64,000 bases of DNA from Diploptera punctata (Eukaryota; Arthropoda; Insecta; Blattodea; Blaberidae). Below are positions 22,506 to 33,700 of this stretch, one piece after another. The translations under genes were made by a program, and so were the position numbers. Where the stretch lies: positions 225,001 through 289,000 of the forward strand of contig JASPKZ010007543.1 in NCBI GenBank assembly GCA_030220185.1. Reading direction: 5' to 3'. The notes beneath the pieces are model-generated. The model was given only the letters and a program-made list of their open reading frames with translations. It was not told the origin of the DNA and did not search any database. Position 1 is the stretch's first letter; every line of letters starts with the position of its first letter.

Positions 22506-23330
22506 TCTAGAAGAAAACTAATTTTGAAGTCTGTTACAAAGGATTTAATTATATGGGTCCGAAACCTGGACAGTAAGTAGAAATCAAGTCAACAAGCTGT
22601 TGGGGTAGAAATTGATTTTTGGAGGCGATCGACAAGAATATCCGGTTACCGATTGAGGGTCTTTCCACTTTTCAGCGGTTGCCCTTTTACCAGCCGGCTG
22701 CTGGCCCTTCACATCCACATGTGTCAATCACAGAGGTAGATGATCAACAGCCAGTGTAGGGGTGACATGTGGTTAGCATGTCGAGTCCCCCAGCCGTTAT
22801 AGCTGGTTCCTCAACCTGGAGCCGCTACTTATTGTAGCTACCCAATTGCCTCACGATGCTGGGTGGGCACCGGTCCCATACTGGCCGAAATACCATGAGA
22901 AAATTTCTTCCCCCATGGAGACTCGAACCAGCGCAAGTCCCGTAGCTCTGCGCCAAGGCTTCCTGCCTTAACCGCTCGGCTACGGCGCGGGACGACAAGA
23001 ATATCAAAAAGGAATAAAGTCAGAAATAGCACAATTATGCACCTTAAAAAAAATATAGAAAAAATAGGCGAAAAACGTTTGAAATGGTATGGACACCTCA
23101 TAAGAATGGAAGAGGATGGAATACCAAAGAAGATCCTTGATTGGAAAGCTAATGGAAGAAGTGGAAGAGGCAAACCTATGGAACGTTGGATAGAAGGAGT
23201 GAGGAGAAATATTGGAAGCTAGAGATTTCAGGCAAGAAGGTATTTTAGACAGGAACCACTGGCGACAAATCAATTTGGGTTGAAGGAGAAACACTGTATT
23301 GTGGGATATTCCTGATAAAAAATTATTAAA
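22506..23330 (+). mobile_element. LINE V, 3' part, split by SINE S4
   Basis: Frames read LYGSETWTVSRNQVNKL and, after the SINE, EKRLKWYGHLIRMEEDGIPK and NGRSGRGKPMERWIEGVRRN. The 3' UTR includes GAGAAACACTGTATTGTGG. A second copy is at 29205-29640. Confidence 0.85.
22643..22992 (-). mobile_element. SINE S4 with perfect target-site duplication
   Basis: Complete S4 in minus orientation inside LINE V. The 13-bp sequence CGACAAGAATATC is present at 22630-22642 and 22993-23005. Confidence 0.93.
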
Positions 23331-23392
23331 ATTGTCCTTTTGTTTTTAAATTTCTATTGCCTCTCTATATATCTATTGAGATAATAGGATAT

Positions 23393-23625
23393 CATCATCA
23401 TCATCATCATCATCCACTATTCTTGATTATAGGCCAATGCTGACCGGTTTTAGTCTCAACTAGACAGCTCGTCTATAAGCCATTTTTGTTGACGTCCAAG
23501 TGGTCATCATCCTCGTGGGCGATATCGAAGAACTGCATTAGGGATCCTAGTTTGTGGCATTCGGGATACATGTTGTAACCATCTGTCTCTCTGGTGGATA
23601 TCTTTTCTTCTAAAGGTTACACGTG
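23393..23625 (-). mobile_element. LINE 3' end with (CAT)n tail
   Basis: The minus frame RDRWLQHVSRMPQTRIPNAV followed by LRYRPRG is a typical LINE C-terminal segment. The tail on the plus strand is (ATC)n at 23393-23414. Confidence 0.7.
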
Positions 23626-23627
23626 GA

Positions 23628-23897
23628 GTTCCCCGGTCGGAGCAGTTTTTCTGGGTGAGGTTTTTATCGGGGTTTTTCCTCACCTGTAAGACAAATGTCA
23701 GGAAAACTTTAAGGTCCAAACGGTCCCCGAAATCATATGGCCATCATCATCATCATCCTTATCATTATTATCATCATCCTTCACCGGTGTGGAAAGCAAC
23801 GGGAAGCTACCACACCTACAATTCCCTAGTAAAGCTGCAAGCATAGCATGAAAATACAGTGAATGACCTGCCTTCGGTCAGAATTACTATGGATGGA
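23628..23897 (+). mobile_element. SINE S2, head truncated
   Basis: Starts within the head (TTCCCCGGTCGG) and contains the full body, the (CAT)n segment and the GGATGGAT end. Confidence 0.88.
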
Positions 23898-24279
23898 TCA
23901 AATATATTAACTGATAGTAAAATTATTTTTGTAGATATGAACTCTTTACAGGTCTCTTTTATTAACCAAACCTTTTTAATTAACAATGAAAAAAATAAGA
24001 AAAAGAATTCAATTTAAAACTTTTCTTTAATTTTTTAATTATTAATTGATTTTTGAGTATTTATTGTACTTTCACTTTATCTTATATATTTTTATTTAAC
24101 CTCTTTTAATTATGAATTATATTTTAGAATAGTTTTTTTTAACTTTCTAGTTTTATTCTAGATGTGTTGAGGATGATTTTTTGTTGACCACTTTGAATTT
24201 ATCCCAAGCGCGTTGGATATTAAAATTATTTTTCATTTTGTAGGTCGGTTTTCTAATAAAGCGTGTTGTTTTAGTTTCT
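23898..24279. other. Unassigned AT-rich sequence
   Basis: T-rich without recognisable coding or repeat structure. Confidence 0.35.
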
Positions 24280-24500
24280 TTAAACTATTATTTATTTAGA
24301 ACCCAGACTTCACTTCCAAACAGGAAAGTCGGAAGGGTGAGAGTTTTATATAATTTGAGCCTTAAATGTTTTCGTACAAGATGAATAATAGGATGTTGTG
24401 GCTAAAACCACCTAGAAGAACTCGCTACTGAAGATGCTCTCAATTAGGCGAGGTAGAAACGTCTGGGAGAATCACCAGTTATGGATCATGGGCTTATAGC
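24280..24500. mobile_element. LINE fragment (minus) followed by Penelope-like motif (plus)
   Basis: On the minus strand 24285-24400 encodes LKLYKTLTLPTFL followed by GSEVW, a LINE motif. Then 24410-24500 on the plus strand has CTGAAGATGCTCTCAATTAG, a hairpin and GTAGAAACGTCTGGGAG, matching the repeat at 21485-21700 and 28435-28555. Confidence 0.5.
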
Positions 24501-24739
24501 TCTGGATTTTATAATGACATGTTTATTGTACTGTTTCATTTTTCTATAAAATAGTTCTTTTCATGGAGAATATAACGTGCCTCAACTCCATTTGATAAAA
24601 AATGACTTCCCCCTTTTAAGGAGATAAAACTCTTCTACTAGAAAAGTTCTATATTCAAAAACGGATTCCTGTTTGTTTCCCTGTACCATTCCATATAGTT
24701 TTGAGGTATAGGACTTAATCTTTAATTTACCAACACATA

Positions 24740-26451
24740 GAGGAAGATCGGGTAATGTGGACCCTTCGTTTTGAGTGGACCCTGTTAATATATTCTTTAA
24801 TTAGTGCTGCACTCGAAAAGAAAATAATTTTAATTTCTTCCCCTCATTAATTTTGACGTGTTCAATGCCAGTTCTTTTATTCTTTTTGCGAAGAAGGGCT
24901 TGCTTTTTATATTTATGAAAATTACATTTAAAAGTTTTTTCTATATTTAATCAAGATTTTTAAAATATTAGCCTATAAATATTGATTATTATAAATATTA
25001 AAAAAATCTATTAATATATATATATATATTACGTAGATGCTGTTTTAATATACTGACGGGTTTGGTTTGATATTATGTGATGTGGTGGCTGTATAAAATA
25101 AATAAACATAACAAAGGAATTCGGCTAATGTGGACCCTCCGCGAGGCGGTTAATGTGGACCTGGGTCCACTTTAAACGAATACGTATATTTTGTCACTGA
25201 GGATGCTATCTATAAAAACCATTCACTTAATTAATTTTATTTAATATCCTTGTAATTTTACCAAACCCAAAGATCGTCGCTGTCTGAAGATGAATGACGC
25301 CTGAATGTTATAATAAACAATGTTTCAAAACATTAAATAAATATTAACGCATTTTAATTACGAACAGCCATAAAGACTTTCAGATTAATTTGAGTCTGTC
25401 TCTATAAATTAATACAGTAAATAAACTTAAAAAATGGCATAAAATCTAGGATCACACTGGGGCCATTTTTCCCCAAAATGGAGGTTAAAGTGAACCTTTA
25501 TTGTAATGTAAAACAGTTTATAAATCATGAAGATGTTTCCATATTTGAATAAAATAACAATGCTATTTCATAGTTACAACACTAATGATTACGCTGAGCA
25601 ACAAAAAACGATTTTTTTTTGTCTCAGAAAGAAAAGTATGTGATTCTGATAGTATTTTTTATCCTGAATTCAAATATGATATGGGCTTTTCTCCATCACG
25701 CAAGGTTTCCAAGAGAAAGGAATTTATAATTTCAAACACTTTAATATTTTCTACATTCGTAACTACACAATATTCGAATATTCGGACTCACCTAGAAAGT
25801 AAGCAATGACGAGTTTCTGCTATATTTTGCCTGTGGAGCATCCCTCTTGATCGATACTACTAAAATTCATGATAAGTTTCTATTGAGATGTTAGTTTACA
25901 GTAATATAATGTACGATTAAAAACTATAAAATAGTTACCTAATGCACTCTGCTGATGATGGGACTAGCCTCGAAAGGCCTACAGAGTTTTAAAACAACTT
26001 AAGTTGAGGAAACGGATATACAAGGTAACTATTGTATAGCTTTTAACCTACATTATATCACTGTACCCCTCTTGATGGTCCAACAATAATCGGCCTGCAT
26101 ATTAGGATGGATTCAATTTGCCTTGATATCTCTTTTCCATAGCTGACATTTCAATTAGCTCATTTGGTTTTATTTTACAATCGACAAATGGATGAAAAAA
26201 GTTTATTAAAAATAATTATTTAACTTCATTAATTGAAATTGAAATAAAAAACTGTGGGTGATGGAGAAATTCCGAATACATATTTGAAAACACGATAAAA
26301 AAAACTGCATTAAGTACAACTATTGGTACTTATGAGACAAAAATCATGTTGACCAGTGTAATAACTGTAATTAAACAAAATTCAAATCCCTTAATTAAAA
26401 GAAGAAAAACAACATATTCAAAATAGGGGTCCACATTACCCGAAGTTCGTC
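24740..26451. mobile_element. TA-flanked TIR transposon, about 1.7 kb, next to the gene D stop
   Basis: Left end GAGGAAGATCGGGTAATGTG and, reversed, right end GACGAACTTCGGGTAATGTG share about 25 of the first 30 bases; GGACCC follows in both. Each is flanked by TA. The phrase 'TAATGTGGACC' also occurs internally at about 25126 and 25152. No complete transposase is readable; the longest frame (25585-25809, 74 codons) has no motif I know. It is a mariner/pogo-style element by TSD only. Confidence 0.7.
25899..26066. mobile_element. MITE with about 42-bp inverted repeats
   Basis: Left end CAGTAATATAATGTACGATT and, reversed, right end CAGTGATATAATGTAGGTTA extend inverted similarity for some 42 bp to AATAGTTACC. 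The centre contains CTGATGATGGGACTAGCCTC followed by GAAAGGCC. It is nested in the larger TIR element. Confidence 0.7.
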
Positions 26452-26457
26452 TACTTA

Positions 26458-27134
26458 CTATTTAACTACAGCTTGATTTGGACCAACGGGTGCTGGAGGG
26501 AAGTCATCCTCTGACATACTTTCATCTTCATCTGCATTTTGTTGATTTTGATTTGTATTTTGTTGAGTTGCATCAACGTTTGGTACATTGCTTTGAACTT
26601 GTTGTTTTATTGGATTAGAAGCAATAGTTTTTTGAATTGCCCCAACATTTGAATTTCCTGCTGGTATATTATTTTGTGCTATTTGTTGGTTTGAATTCAA
26701 ATTGTTCATAAATTGAACATTTGCTGAAGCTTCAGATTGCACAATACTTTGTGGAAAATTGATGCTATCCACTTGGAAATTTTCACTCGCTGAATTTTTT
26801 GGTGCATCAAAAGTTATTTCGTCCGCTGCAGATACTATTTTGATGTTCGGTATTACAGGCACTTGTTGATACGCAGTGCTTTCCTTCTTTCTCTTATAAC
26901 CAAATTTGAAGAGACATCCGATGTTAAAACCAGTATCTAACCAGTAGTTCAATGTTTTCCCCAATAAACTCCTCAAATTTGGCATCTCATTTCCTTCTTC
27001 AAGTTTTTGATAAATTATATCAGAATTGTTTACTTTCATGTTGTCTTCATGAATAATGTCATCCATATTATCATCTCTGGTCCTGTTAGAGATGGCAGAG
27101 TCATCGAAGTAAGATGTATTTATTAAAACATTAG
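26458..27134 (-). CDS. Gene D, large 3' exon of a probable secreted, Gln/Asn-rich protein
   Basis: An excellent acceptor (a pyrimidine tract ending TATATTTTCAG at 27135) is followed by an open frame of 225 codons to TAG at 26458. The frame is entered after two bases, so the upstream intron is phase 1, as in genes A and B, and exon 1 (not found) should hold the start and signal peptide. Segments: an Asn/Asp-rich start (NVLINTSYFDD, NRTRDDN with possible N-glycosylation), a possible core LGKTLNYWLDTGFNIGCLF followed by KFGYKRKK, then a long Gln/Asn-rich low-complexity region, and an acidic end DEDESMSEDDFPPAPVG. The AGC-x-GIPYL motif is absent. The stop overlaps a good donor consensus (ATA|GTAAGTA at about 26454-26459), so the exon may instead be internal. 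Function unknown. Confidence 0.62.
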
Positions 27135-27199
27135 CTGAAAATATACAAAGAAAAATATAAAAATGTTTAATTACATATTAAAAAAATAATAGCAATATT

Positions 27200-27510
27200 T
27201 GGTCGGCCGCTTGTGCTAATTGCTGTATTACTTGTCTCTGGTCGCGAGGGTCGCAGGTTCAAACCAGGTCGGAGTCAATGGATTTTTTAGGATGGAAAAT
27301 CCAAGGAGCAATTCCTCCGGGAGGGACTTCAAGCCATGGTTTTCGAGTTAGAAGATTTTTAGATTTATTAAAGATACTTCAGACTTAATAAAGAGGCCGC
27401 TAAGCAAAATTCATGACCTGTTTCATCCTGGTGATATCATAGTTGCCTACTAGATGTCTCATTGTGTCGGTATGTTAACCGCATGCTATTCATGACATAT
27501 TTGAGAAATA
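27200..27510 (+). mobile_element. SINE S3, without the 3' module
   Basis: Head with TTGTCTCTGGTCGCGAGGGT and GGTTCAAACC, body with TCCTCCGGGAGGGACTTCAAG and the ACTAGATGTCTCATTG end. Confidence 0.85.
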
Positions 27511-28099
27511 AGTCTTAATGAATCAATTTGGTGTAGTAATTCCTAAAATAGGAGACACTAAGACCCAATATTGGGCTGTTACTACATTGTAGATGTAGAA
27601 TAACATTATTTAATTAAAAAAATAAAAATGCGAAAATTGACAAATGACAAATAATGAGGAATGTTTTGAAAAAGGTGGCAGAATTCAAATACCTAAGTAG
27701 CCAATTCACTGGCACTATCGAACTTGTAGGTATATGGCTACGCGAACATAAGCTCTCCATACATCCCTATCCTGAGCTAAATTTTTCAATTATCACCTGT
27801 ATAAATTACTTCTCTCGGTTCATGATTAATGTTCTTGTCCTACTTACAGTGGGCTTTGCCTCAGCTTTCCCTATAATAAGTTTCAATAGCCCTCTTTCAT
27901 TCCTCATTGGTGCCACATGACCTGCCCACCGCAGTCTACGAGACTTAACTGTTCTTATTACTTCTGGTTTCGTATAAAGATCATGTAGCTCACTATTATG
28001 TAGTTTTCTCCATTCGCATATCAGTTCATCTCTCTTTGGTGAAAACATTTCTTCTCCCTAAAAGTAAGAGTCCATTTTTCGCATCCATATAATATAAAT

Positions 28100-28400
28100 A
28101 GATGGGGGCTCGCCATGGCGTAGTGGTTAAAGCATTACGCTACAAGCCGGAAGGTCGAGGGTTCGAGTCCCGGTGAAGTCAGGATTTTTAAACTGACCCA
28201 AACCTTCTAGAGGCACAATGGCCCGGGGTAGACTCAACCTCTGAGGGAAATGACCACCAGACGCTTGTTCTGGGGATAACAGCGGTCGTCACGCAAAGCT
28301 GACCTCAAGTGCCGATTGTCTAGAACAACTGGGAGCCTTAATCTTGTATTACCCCAAGGGCCTTCTAAGGCCTATAGTGGGATAACTTTACCTATTATAT
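28100..28400 (+). mobile_element. SINE S1
   Basis: Head ATGGCGTAGTGGTTAAAGCA and B box GGTTCGAGTCCC, then the normal S1 body, ending TGGGATAACTTTACC. It is inserted in LINE W copy 5. Confidence 0.87.
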
Positions 28401-28434
28401 TTATATTATAAGTTGAAGAAATACATTCACAGTC

Positions 28435-28555
28435 GAGTCTACGACAGGCGAACACCACCTACAATCACTCGCCACTGAAGTTGCCCTCCGCAGTTGAGGG
28501 AGAAACGTCTGGAAGAAACACCAGTTATAGACCACGGTCACATAGCCTGGAATCT
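28435..28555 (+). mobile_element. Penelope-like/ribozyme-type repeat fragment
   Basis: ACTCGCCACTGAAGTTGCCC, a CCTCC…GAGGG hairpin and GAGAAACGTCTGG, then ACACCAGTTATAGACCACGG. Same series as at 21485-21700 (reverse). Confidence 0.45.
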
Positions 28556-28834
28556 TTTAATAGAAGGAAGAAATATAGTTTAACGTTTTTATTTTGACGA
28601 TGTTGGGACGACAAGAGTCCCTGTAATTTATTATAACATGCACTCCAGAATTGACCCTATATTTAATTCGTTTCTGCACCTTATCTCTATATTTGTAATT
28701 ATTGTTCCTTGTATTTGAATTATTCAGCCATTTCTTCAAAATTTCTCTCAGTTGTCATTAACTATACATTTGCTCTATATATTTCTGTGTGTAAACATGT
28801 ATTTAATTTTATCGACTTTGGATAGATACTGTAA

Positions 28835-29010
28835 TTAGCGACTCCAGGTAGTGAAAACCAGGTATAACGACTTGGAGAAACCAAATACTGACGAGATGTC
28901 ACCCTTGTACTGGCCAGATCATCCACCTCTGTGATTTACACTTTTTAATGTGAGGCCAGCAGCCAGATCGTAGGCTAAAGGGCTTCTAGGCATATCAAGC
29001 TATGGAGTTG
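28835..29010 (+). mobile_element. SINE S4, 3' half
   Basis: Contains GCGACTCCAGGTAGTGAAAA, ACCTCTGTGATT and GAGGCCAGCAGCC, matching the second half of 34201-34540. Confidence 0.75.
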
Positions 29011-29204
29011 TGGAGTTTCAATAAAACAAGTCTATTTGGATGATTAAAAATATTTTATATTCTTTATTTTCTAGTAGATGGTAACAGAATACATTTCAAA
29101 TAAACATTTCTTCTTTAACATGATTAAGATTCATTATAAACTTCGTTGAGGTGTTATTCAGAATTAAGAATTATAATATAAAACGATATGTCTTTTAGTG
29201 TTTT

Positions 29205-29640
29205 ATTATATGGGTCCGAAACCTGGACAGTAAATAGAAAACAAGACAACAAGCTGTTAGCAGTAGAAATGAATTTTTGGAAGCAATCGACATGCATTTA
29301 AAGTAGAAATAAAGTCAGACACAGCATAATAAGGAAAATTATGCAAGTTGAAAAAAATGACATGTTAGAAAAAAAGAAGAAAATCGTTTGAAATGGTATG
29401 GAGACCTCATAAAAATATAAGAAAAGAGTATACCGAAGAAGATCCTTAATTGGAAAGCTAATGGAAGAAGTGGAAGAGGCAGGCCTAGAGAACGTTGGAT
29501 AGATGAAGTGAGGAGAAGTATGGAAGCTAGAGTTTTGAGGGAAGAAGATGCTTTAGACAGGAACCTTTGGCGACAAACTACTTTGGGTTGAAAGAGAAAC
29601 ACTGTATTGTGGAATATTCCTAATAAAAAACGAAAATATA
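29205..29640 (+). mobile_element. LINE V copy 2, 3' end
   Basis: Plus-strand pieces GSETWTVNRKQDNKL, ANGRSGRGRPRERWIDEVRR and the 3' UTR GAGAAACACTGTATTGTGG match 22506-23330. Internal deletions and stops. Confidence 0.82.
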
Positions 29641-31238
29641 CCTTTTAGTCCCGAAAGGTCTAGTAACTTCATATTTTAACGATTCAGGAGACAGACCTAA
29701 AGGTATGTAATTTTATATTGTAATTCTGAATTTCTTTCTCAATTATAGCTTGATTAAAAAGTCTTAATAAATATTTTGATATATATGAGTTATACAATTA
29801 TATTATTAAAATATATTTTAAATAGATTACAATTTATAAAATGTGGAAAGAATTGCCATTCAGGCATCTTAAAATGCAAGCCTATTTGTAGAGTTGGAAG
29901 AAAATATTGTTTATTCCAATTTTGATAAAACATATTAGTTCACTAATGAATTACATGATAGAGGATAGATTGAACGTAATGCAGAATACAATTATAGGGA
30001 GACCAAAAGCCCTATCAATGTTAAAACGTAAAATTTTAAGACCCATTATCTCACTGTTTGAGGTATAAATGTGAATTTGTTACACTGTTCAGATACATGT
30101 TGAATTATGTATTGACTTAGGCTTTCACGGCCGGAGTTGCTATGATGATCTTGAAGAATATTTCCGGGCTGTAAGGCCGTGGTCTCGAGTCTTGAAGTTC
30201 CCCGACGTTTCGCCAGAGACTGGGTCTTGAGGATGCCTGACGCAGTCGGGGATATTCATACCTCGAGACCATGACCTACAGCCCGGAAATCTTCTTCAAG
30301 GTCAACATGTTTAGTAAGTTTACTAAAGCACTTGTGAGTTACATTTCGTCTTACTTTTGGAAACATCATTTTTTTAAACTTAATTTTTTTACTTTTATTT
30401 TAGTAAGTTTTAATTAAAAAAAACAGTAATTGTAAGAGTACCAAAGTGGTTCCGTATCAAGAGATGTAAGTACTGTACATACTCAAAAATTTTCATATAT
30501 TTACCTCTTACAGTTTTTAAGAAAACGGGTCTCTTATATGAACATTTTAGTTTGTCGAAAAGAAACGTTCGTTGTGTCAAATTACTGATGCAGCCTTACT
30601 TTTAAAACAAATTTAAAAAATACCTAAAGTAAGTATATATCAATAATATTTATATGAATGTTTGCAGAATACTTCAACTATTGTACAAAAAAAGCAAATT
30701 TGAGAATTTTTTGGTACTAAAATCACCTTTTAATATCCCCTTAAATAGCAATAACGGGACTACAATTACATTTTGAAGGACTATATAATTTTTTAAAAAT
30801 AATATATTGGTATATCTAATTTATCAAAGCAAATGAACACTTGTCAATTAGCTGTATTGAAAAAGGGTCTTCTAGGAGTGACCATTTCAATTGTGTTTTC
30901 GTTCGTTTATTTTGAATTGTAGGCCTATACTTTTTATTTACTCTATTCCTTTGTTCTTTCGGTGAATTTGGATTATTCAAACTATTTTTGTTTTGTTTTT
31001 TTATTCCCGTATTTTATTTTTGTCATCCATCATGCCTTACAATTCTGATTTGTGTCGGCTTCTACAGTAGATTCCTTTTTTAAATTCATATTTTATCGTT
31101 TGCTATAGGTTTATTAATTTTTGTATCATAATTTAGCATGCATCAAGGTGTTTCACAAATTCTGTTAACAATTTTCTCTCAAATTTTACACCAGCATTTC
31201 CTTTATAAAATAATATAACATTCACTTGTTAATGCTTG
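29641..31238. other. AT-rich spacer downstream of gene C, with a fold-back at 30152-30300
   Basis: Mostly without signal. At 30152-30190 and 30262-30300 about 39 bp (CTTGAAGAATATTTCCGGGC and its reverse complement) form an inverted repeat around CCCCGACGTTTCGCCAGAGA, a sequence style known from Penelope-like elements. Confidence 0.45.
31110..31115 (-). terminator. Candidate polyadenylation signal of gene C
   Basis: AATAAA on the minus strand about 125 nt past the gene C stop codon. The region is AT-rich, so chance occurrence is possible. Confidence 0.3.
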
Positions 31239-33237
31239 CTAGGGAACTACAACAGGAACTGGTTCCGGTACAGGCATTGGCACCGGGACAGGCACTGGCA
31301 GAAGCTCCGGGACTTGCTCACGTATTCCGTGTGAATCTGTTATGATATGCTTGGTATGATACCCTCCTTGCAGTCCTGCAGAGGCTGTCAAATAAGGTAT
31401 GCCACAGCATCCAGCACTTCCAAATAAATCTACTGCAGTTTTACCCGTTGATTCTTTGTTTACGACTCTTGGTTTAAATAAGAAGTCAAAGAATTGTCGA
31501 AAAGCTGGCTTTCCCTTGTTGTCAGTTTCTTCGACGTCAAATTCAATTATCATTTGTTTATTTTTTAAGTTTTCATTGTCAGATCTTAGAGCGTTTGTAT
31601 TTTTTTCATAGCCATTGTTTTCAATATTAACATCATTCGATCTTGCTTTCCCATTAGGACGTTTCTTCAGTTTATCTCCAGAACTTTTATTATTAATGAC
31701 GGGGCTTTTGCCAGAATCTGAAGCTGCATTATTGTTCTCATCTTCAGCCAGTTCTAGGCGTTTTAAGGTGTTACTAAGACTTTCTACTGCAGGATCAAGA
31801 TTTTCCTCATGTTCAATAACTTGTTCATGTTTTTCTAAAATATTAGAGGAAGATCTTTCCCTTTCATTGCAAGGTTTTGCAGTTTTTGAAACAGATTGCT
31901 TGGTATCACAAGTAGAGTTTCTTCTGTCTTCAGAACATATCTCAATGCTGCCATCTTCAAGCTCTCCCGAGCTCTTAGCAACAGTTCTTCCTCTAGTTAC
32001 AGATGATTCGCTATTAATCTCATAGTTTTCTGTGGTGAAATCTTGACAATTTTTAGATTCTTGAGATCTGTCTCCAGCGACACTCAATTTCATTTCGTCG
32101 GAAGTTTCCATAATTATTTTAATTATTTTGTCAAGTTGAGTATCGCCAGATACAGTGTTTATTCTGTCAGAATTTGCCTCAGTATTATGATCAAGTTTTT
32201 CCGAGCTGTTGGCAGCAACTGATCTTCCTCTAGTACCAAATGACTCGAAATAATCTCCACATTCTGTGCATTCCTTTGTAGAACAGTATTGACATTTTTC
32301 AGATTCTAGATGTATTTTGAATTCCTCTTCATTTATTTTGTCACATTTCTTGGTAACACAATTAGAGTTTCTTCTATCGCCAGAATATGTCTCAGTATTT
32401 TTATCTTCAAGTTTTCTCGAGCTAGCAGCAGTTCTTCCTCTAGAATCAGTTGATTCGACTGTGTCTCCACGTTTCGTACATTCCTCTGTAGAACATTCTT
32501 CACGTTTTCCACGTTTGATGTCAGTGACATTAAATTCCTCTTCATCGGAGGCTTCCATAATTTTTTCACCACGTTGCTTGCTATCAGATTTTCTTCCATC
32601 ATCCGAATTTATCTCAGTATTTTTATCTTCAAATTTTCTCGACCTCGCAGCAGCAGGTATTCCTATAAAATCAGTTGATTGGAGCGTGTCTCCACGTTTT
32701 TACATTCCTCTGTACGATACTCTTCACTACTTTGAAATTTGATTCCAGTGACATTAAATTCATCTTCAACGGAAGCTTCCACAACTTTTTCATCGCATTG
32801 CTTGCTATCTGAGTTACTTCTATCATCCGAATTTATCTCAGTATTATCATTATCGAGTTTTTCCGAGATCGCAGTAGCAGTTCTTCCTTTATAATCAAAT
32901 GATTCGACTTTATTTCCACTTTTCGTACATTCCTCTGTAGAACATTCTTCACTTTTTTTACATTTGTCGCCAATGGCTTTCAATTCCTCCTCATTGGAAG
33001 ATTTTATAATTTTTTCACCACATTGCTTGCTAACAGAGTTTCTTCTATCCACATTTTTCTCAGCATTGTCTTCTTGAGGATTTTCCAAGCTCGCAGGAAC
33101 AGATCTTCCTGTAGAACCAGATGTTTGAACACTCTCTCCACGTTCCTCTGTAGAACCATCTCGACATTCTTCAGATCCTTGACATTTGTTTCCAACGACG
33201 TTGAATTCCACTTGATTGTTCTTATGGACAGGTCCTC
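31239..33237 (-). CDS. Gene C, large 3' exon: acidic repeat protein with GIPYL C-terminal domain, one frameshift
   Basis: Two consecutive minus-strand frames (33237 to about 32700, then about 32700 to the stop at 31239) make one unit of about 665 codons. About six repeats of roughly 222-225 bp carry EEFNVTG-like starts, CSTEECT, a GR(T/S)-A core, EKLDNNTE and SKQC-like ends; they are rich in Glu, Ser, Asn, Asp and Cys. A Lys/Asn-rich stretch follows, then FRQFFDFLFKPRVVNKESTG, GSAGCCGIPYLTASAG and a Pro-Val dipeptide tail. AGC-x-GIPYL and PRV(V/I)N match gene B, so C is a longer family member. At 32697-32702 the third repeat lacks one base compared with the other units and the frame closes, which may be real or a sequence error. 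A phase-1 acceptor (TTTTCGTGCTACAG) at 33238 fits the A/B gene structure; an alternative phase-1 acceptor is at 33358. Exon 1 was not found. Confidence 0.65.
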
Positions 33238-33512
33238 CTGTAGCACGAAAATTATTGTTTATTGTTGGAGTTGATACAAGGTCGACAGTATAGAGAGCGG
33301 GCATCTCGGATTTGGGCGAAACAGCGCATGCATTCTTCAAAGTAGTGTCTACTGGATCTAACCCGTATTCATGTCAAAGACATTCAATCTGTAACCTTCT
33401 GTGACCTTCATGAGCGAGTACTTCCCTCTCTGATAAATGTACTGACGACTGCAGCAGGTACCGCCTTAACGAATGCATGCGCTGCCCTGGTCCAAGGCCG
33501 AGCTTAGAGCTC

Positions 33513-33521
33513 TTTATATAA
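33513..33521 (-). promoter_or_regulatory. TATA-box candidate upstream of gene C
   Basis: TATATAAA on the minus strand, in a locally GC-richer stretch about 275 bp before the gene C exon. I found no signal-peptide exon between the two, so the link to gene C is unproved. A 14-bp inverted repeat (CAGCGCATGCATTC) at 33322-33335 and 33471-33484 lies between them. Confidence 0.3.
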
Positions 33522-33589
33522 TCCACGAGCAGTGGGGCGAACAAAAGCCGCTATAATCCCCCCTTACAGACGCGGAGTGGTTTACACTA

Positions 33590-33700
33590 TGGAATCACGG
33601 TGTGCAGTCAACATATACATGATATTTGAACTCGCGTTGCCAACCAGCCTAAAAGCTAACCTAACGTAATTTGAATACTCTAACCTGTGAAAAATTATTA
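33590..33700 (-). repeat. Fragment of the 51-bp-repeat element
   Basis: In minus orientation ACAGGTTAGAGTATTCAAAT, GTTAGGTTAGCTTTTAGG and GCAACGCGAGTTCAAATATC match one repeat unit plus the unique end at 10641-10770. Confidence 0.8.

Larger units (their letters stand above)
27655..28810 (-). mobile_element. LINE W copy 5, split by SINE S1 and a Penelope-like fragment
   Basis: A short plus-strand W piece (FKYLS region, 27655-27705) precedes the minus copy at 27705-28097 (3' part) and 28558-28810 (more 5' part). Many stops. Confidence 0.75.

Noticed and set aside
29640..29675. Short ATG-to-donor stretch (MKLLDLSGLK then GTATAT) as exon 1 of gene D
   Set aside because: The phase and donor would fit, but the peptide is not signal-like and the sequence lies at the end of a LINE V copy.
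33238..33340. Extending gene C upstream to 33340 as a start
   Set aside because: The codon there is TTG, the frame is closed further upstream, and a phase-1 splice acceptor at 33238 fits the family better. The second acceptor at 33358 is kept only as an alternative.
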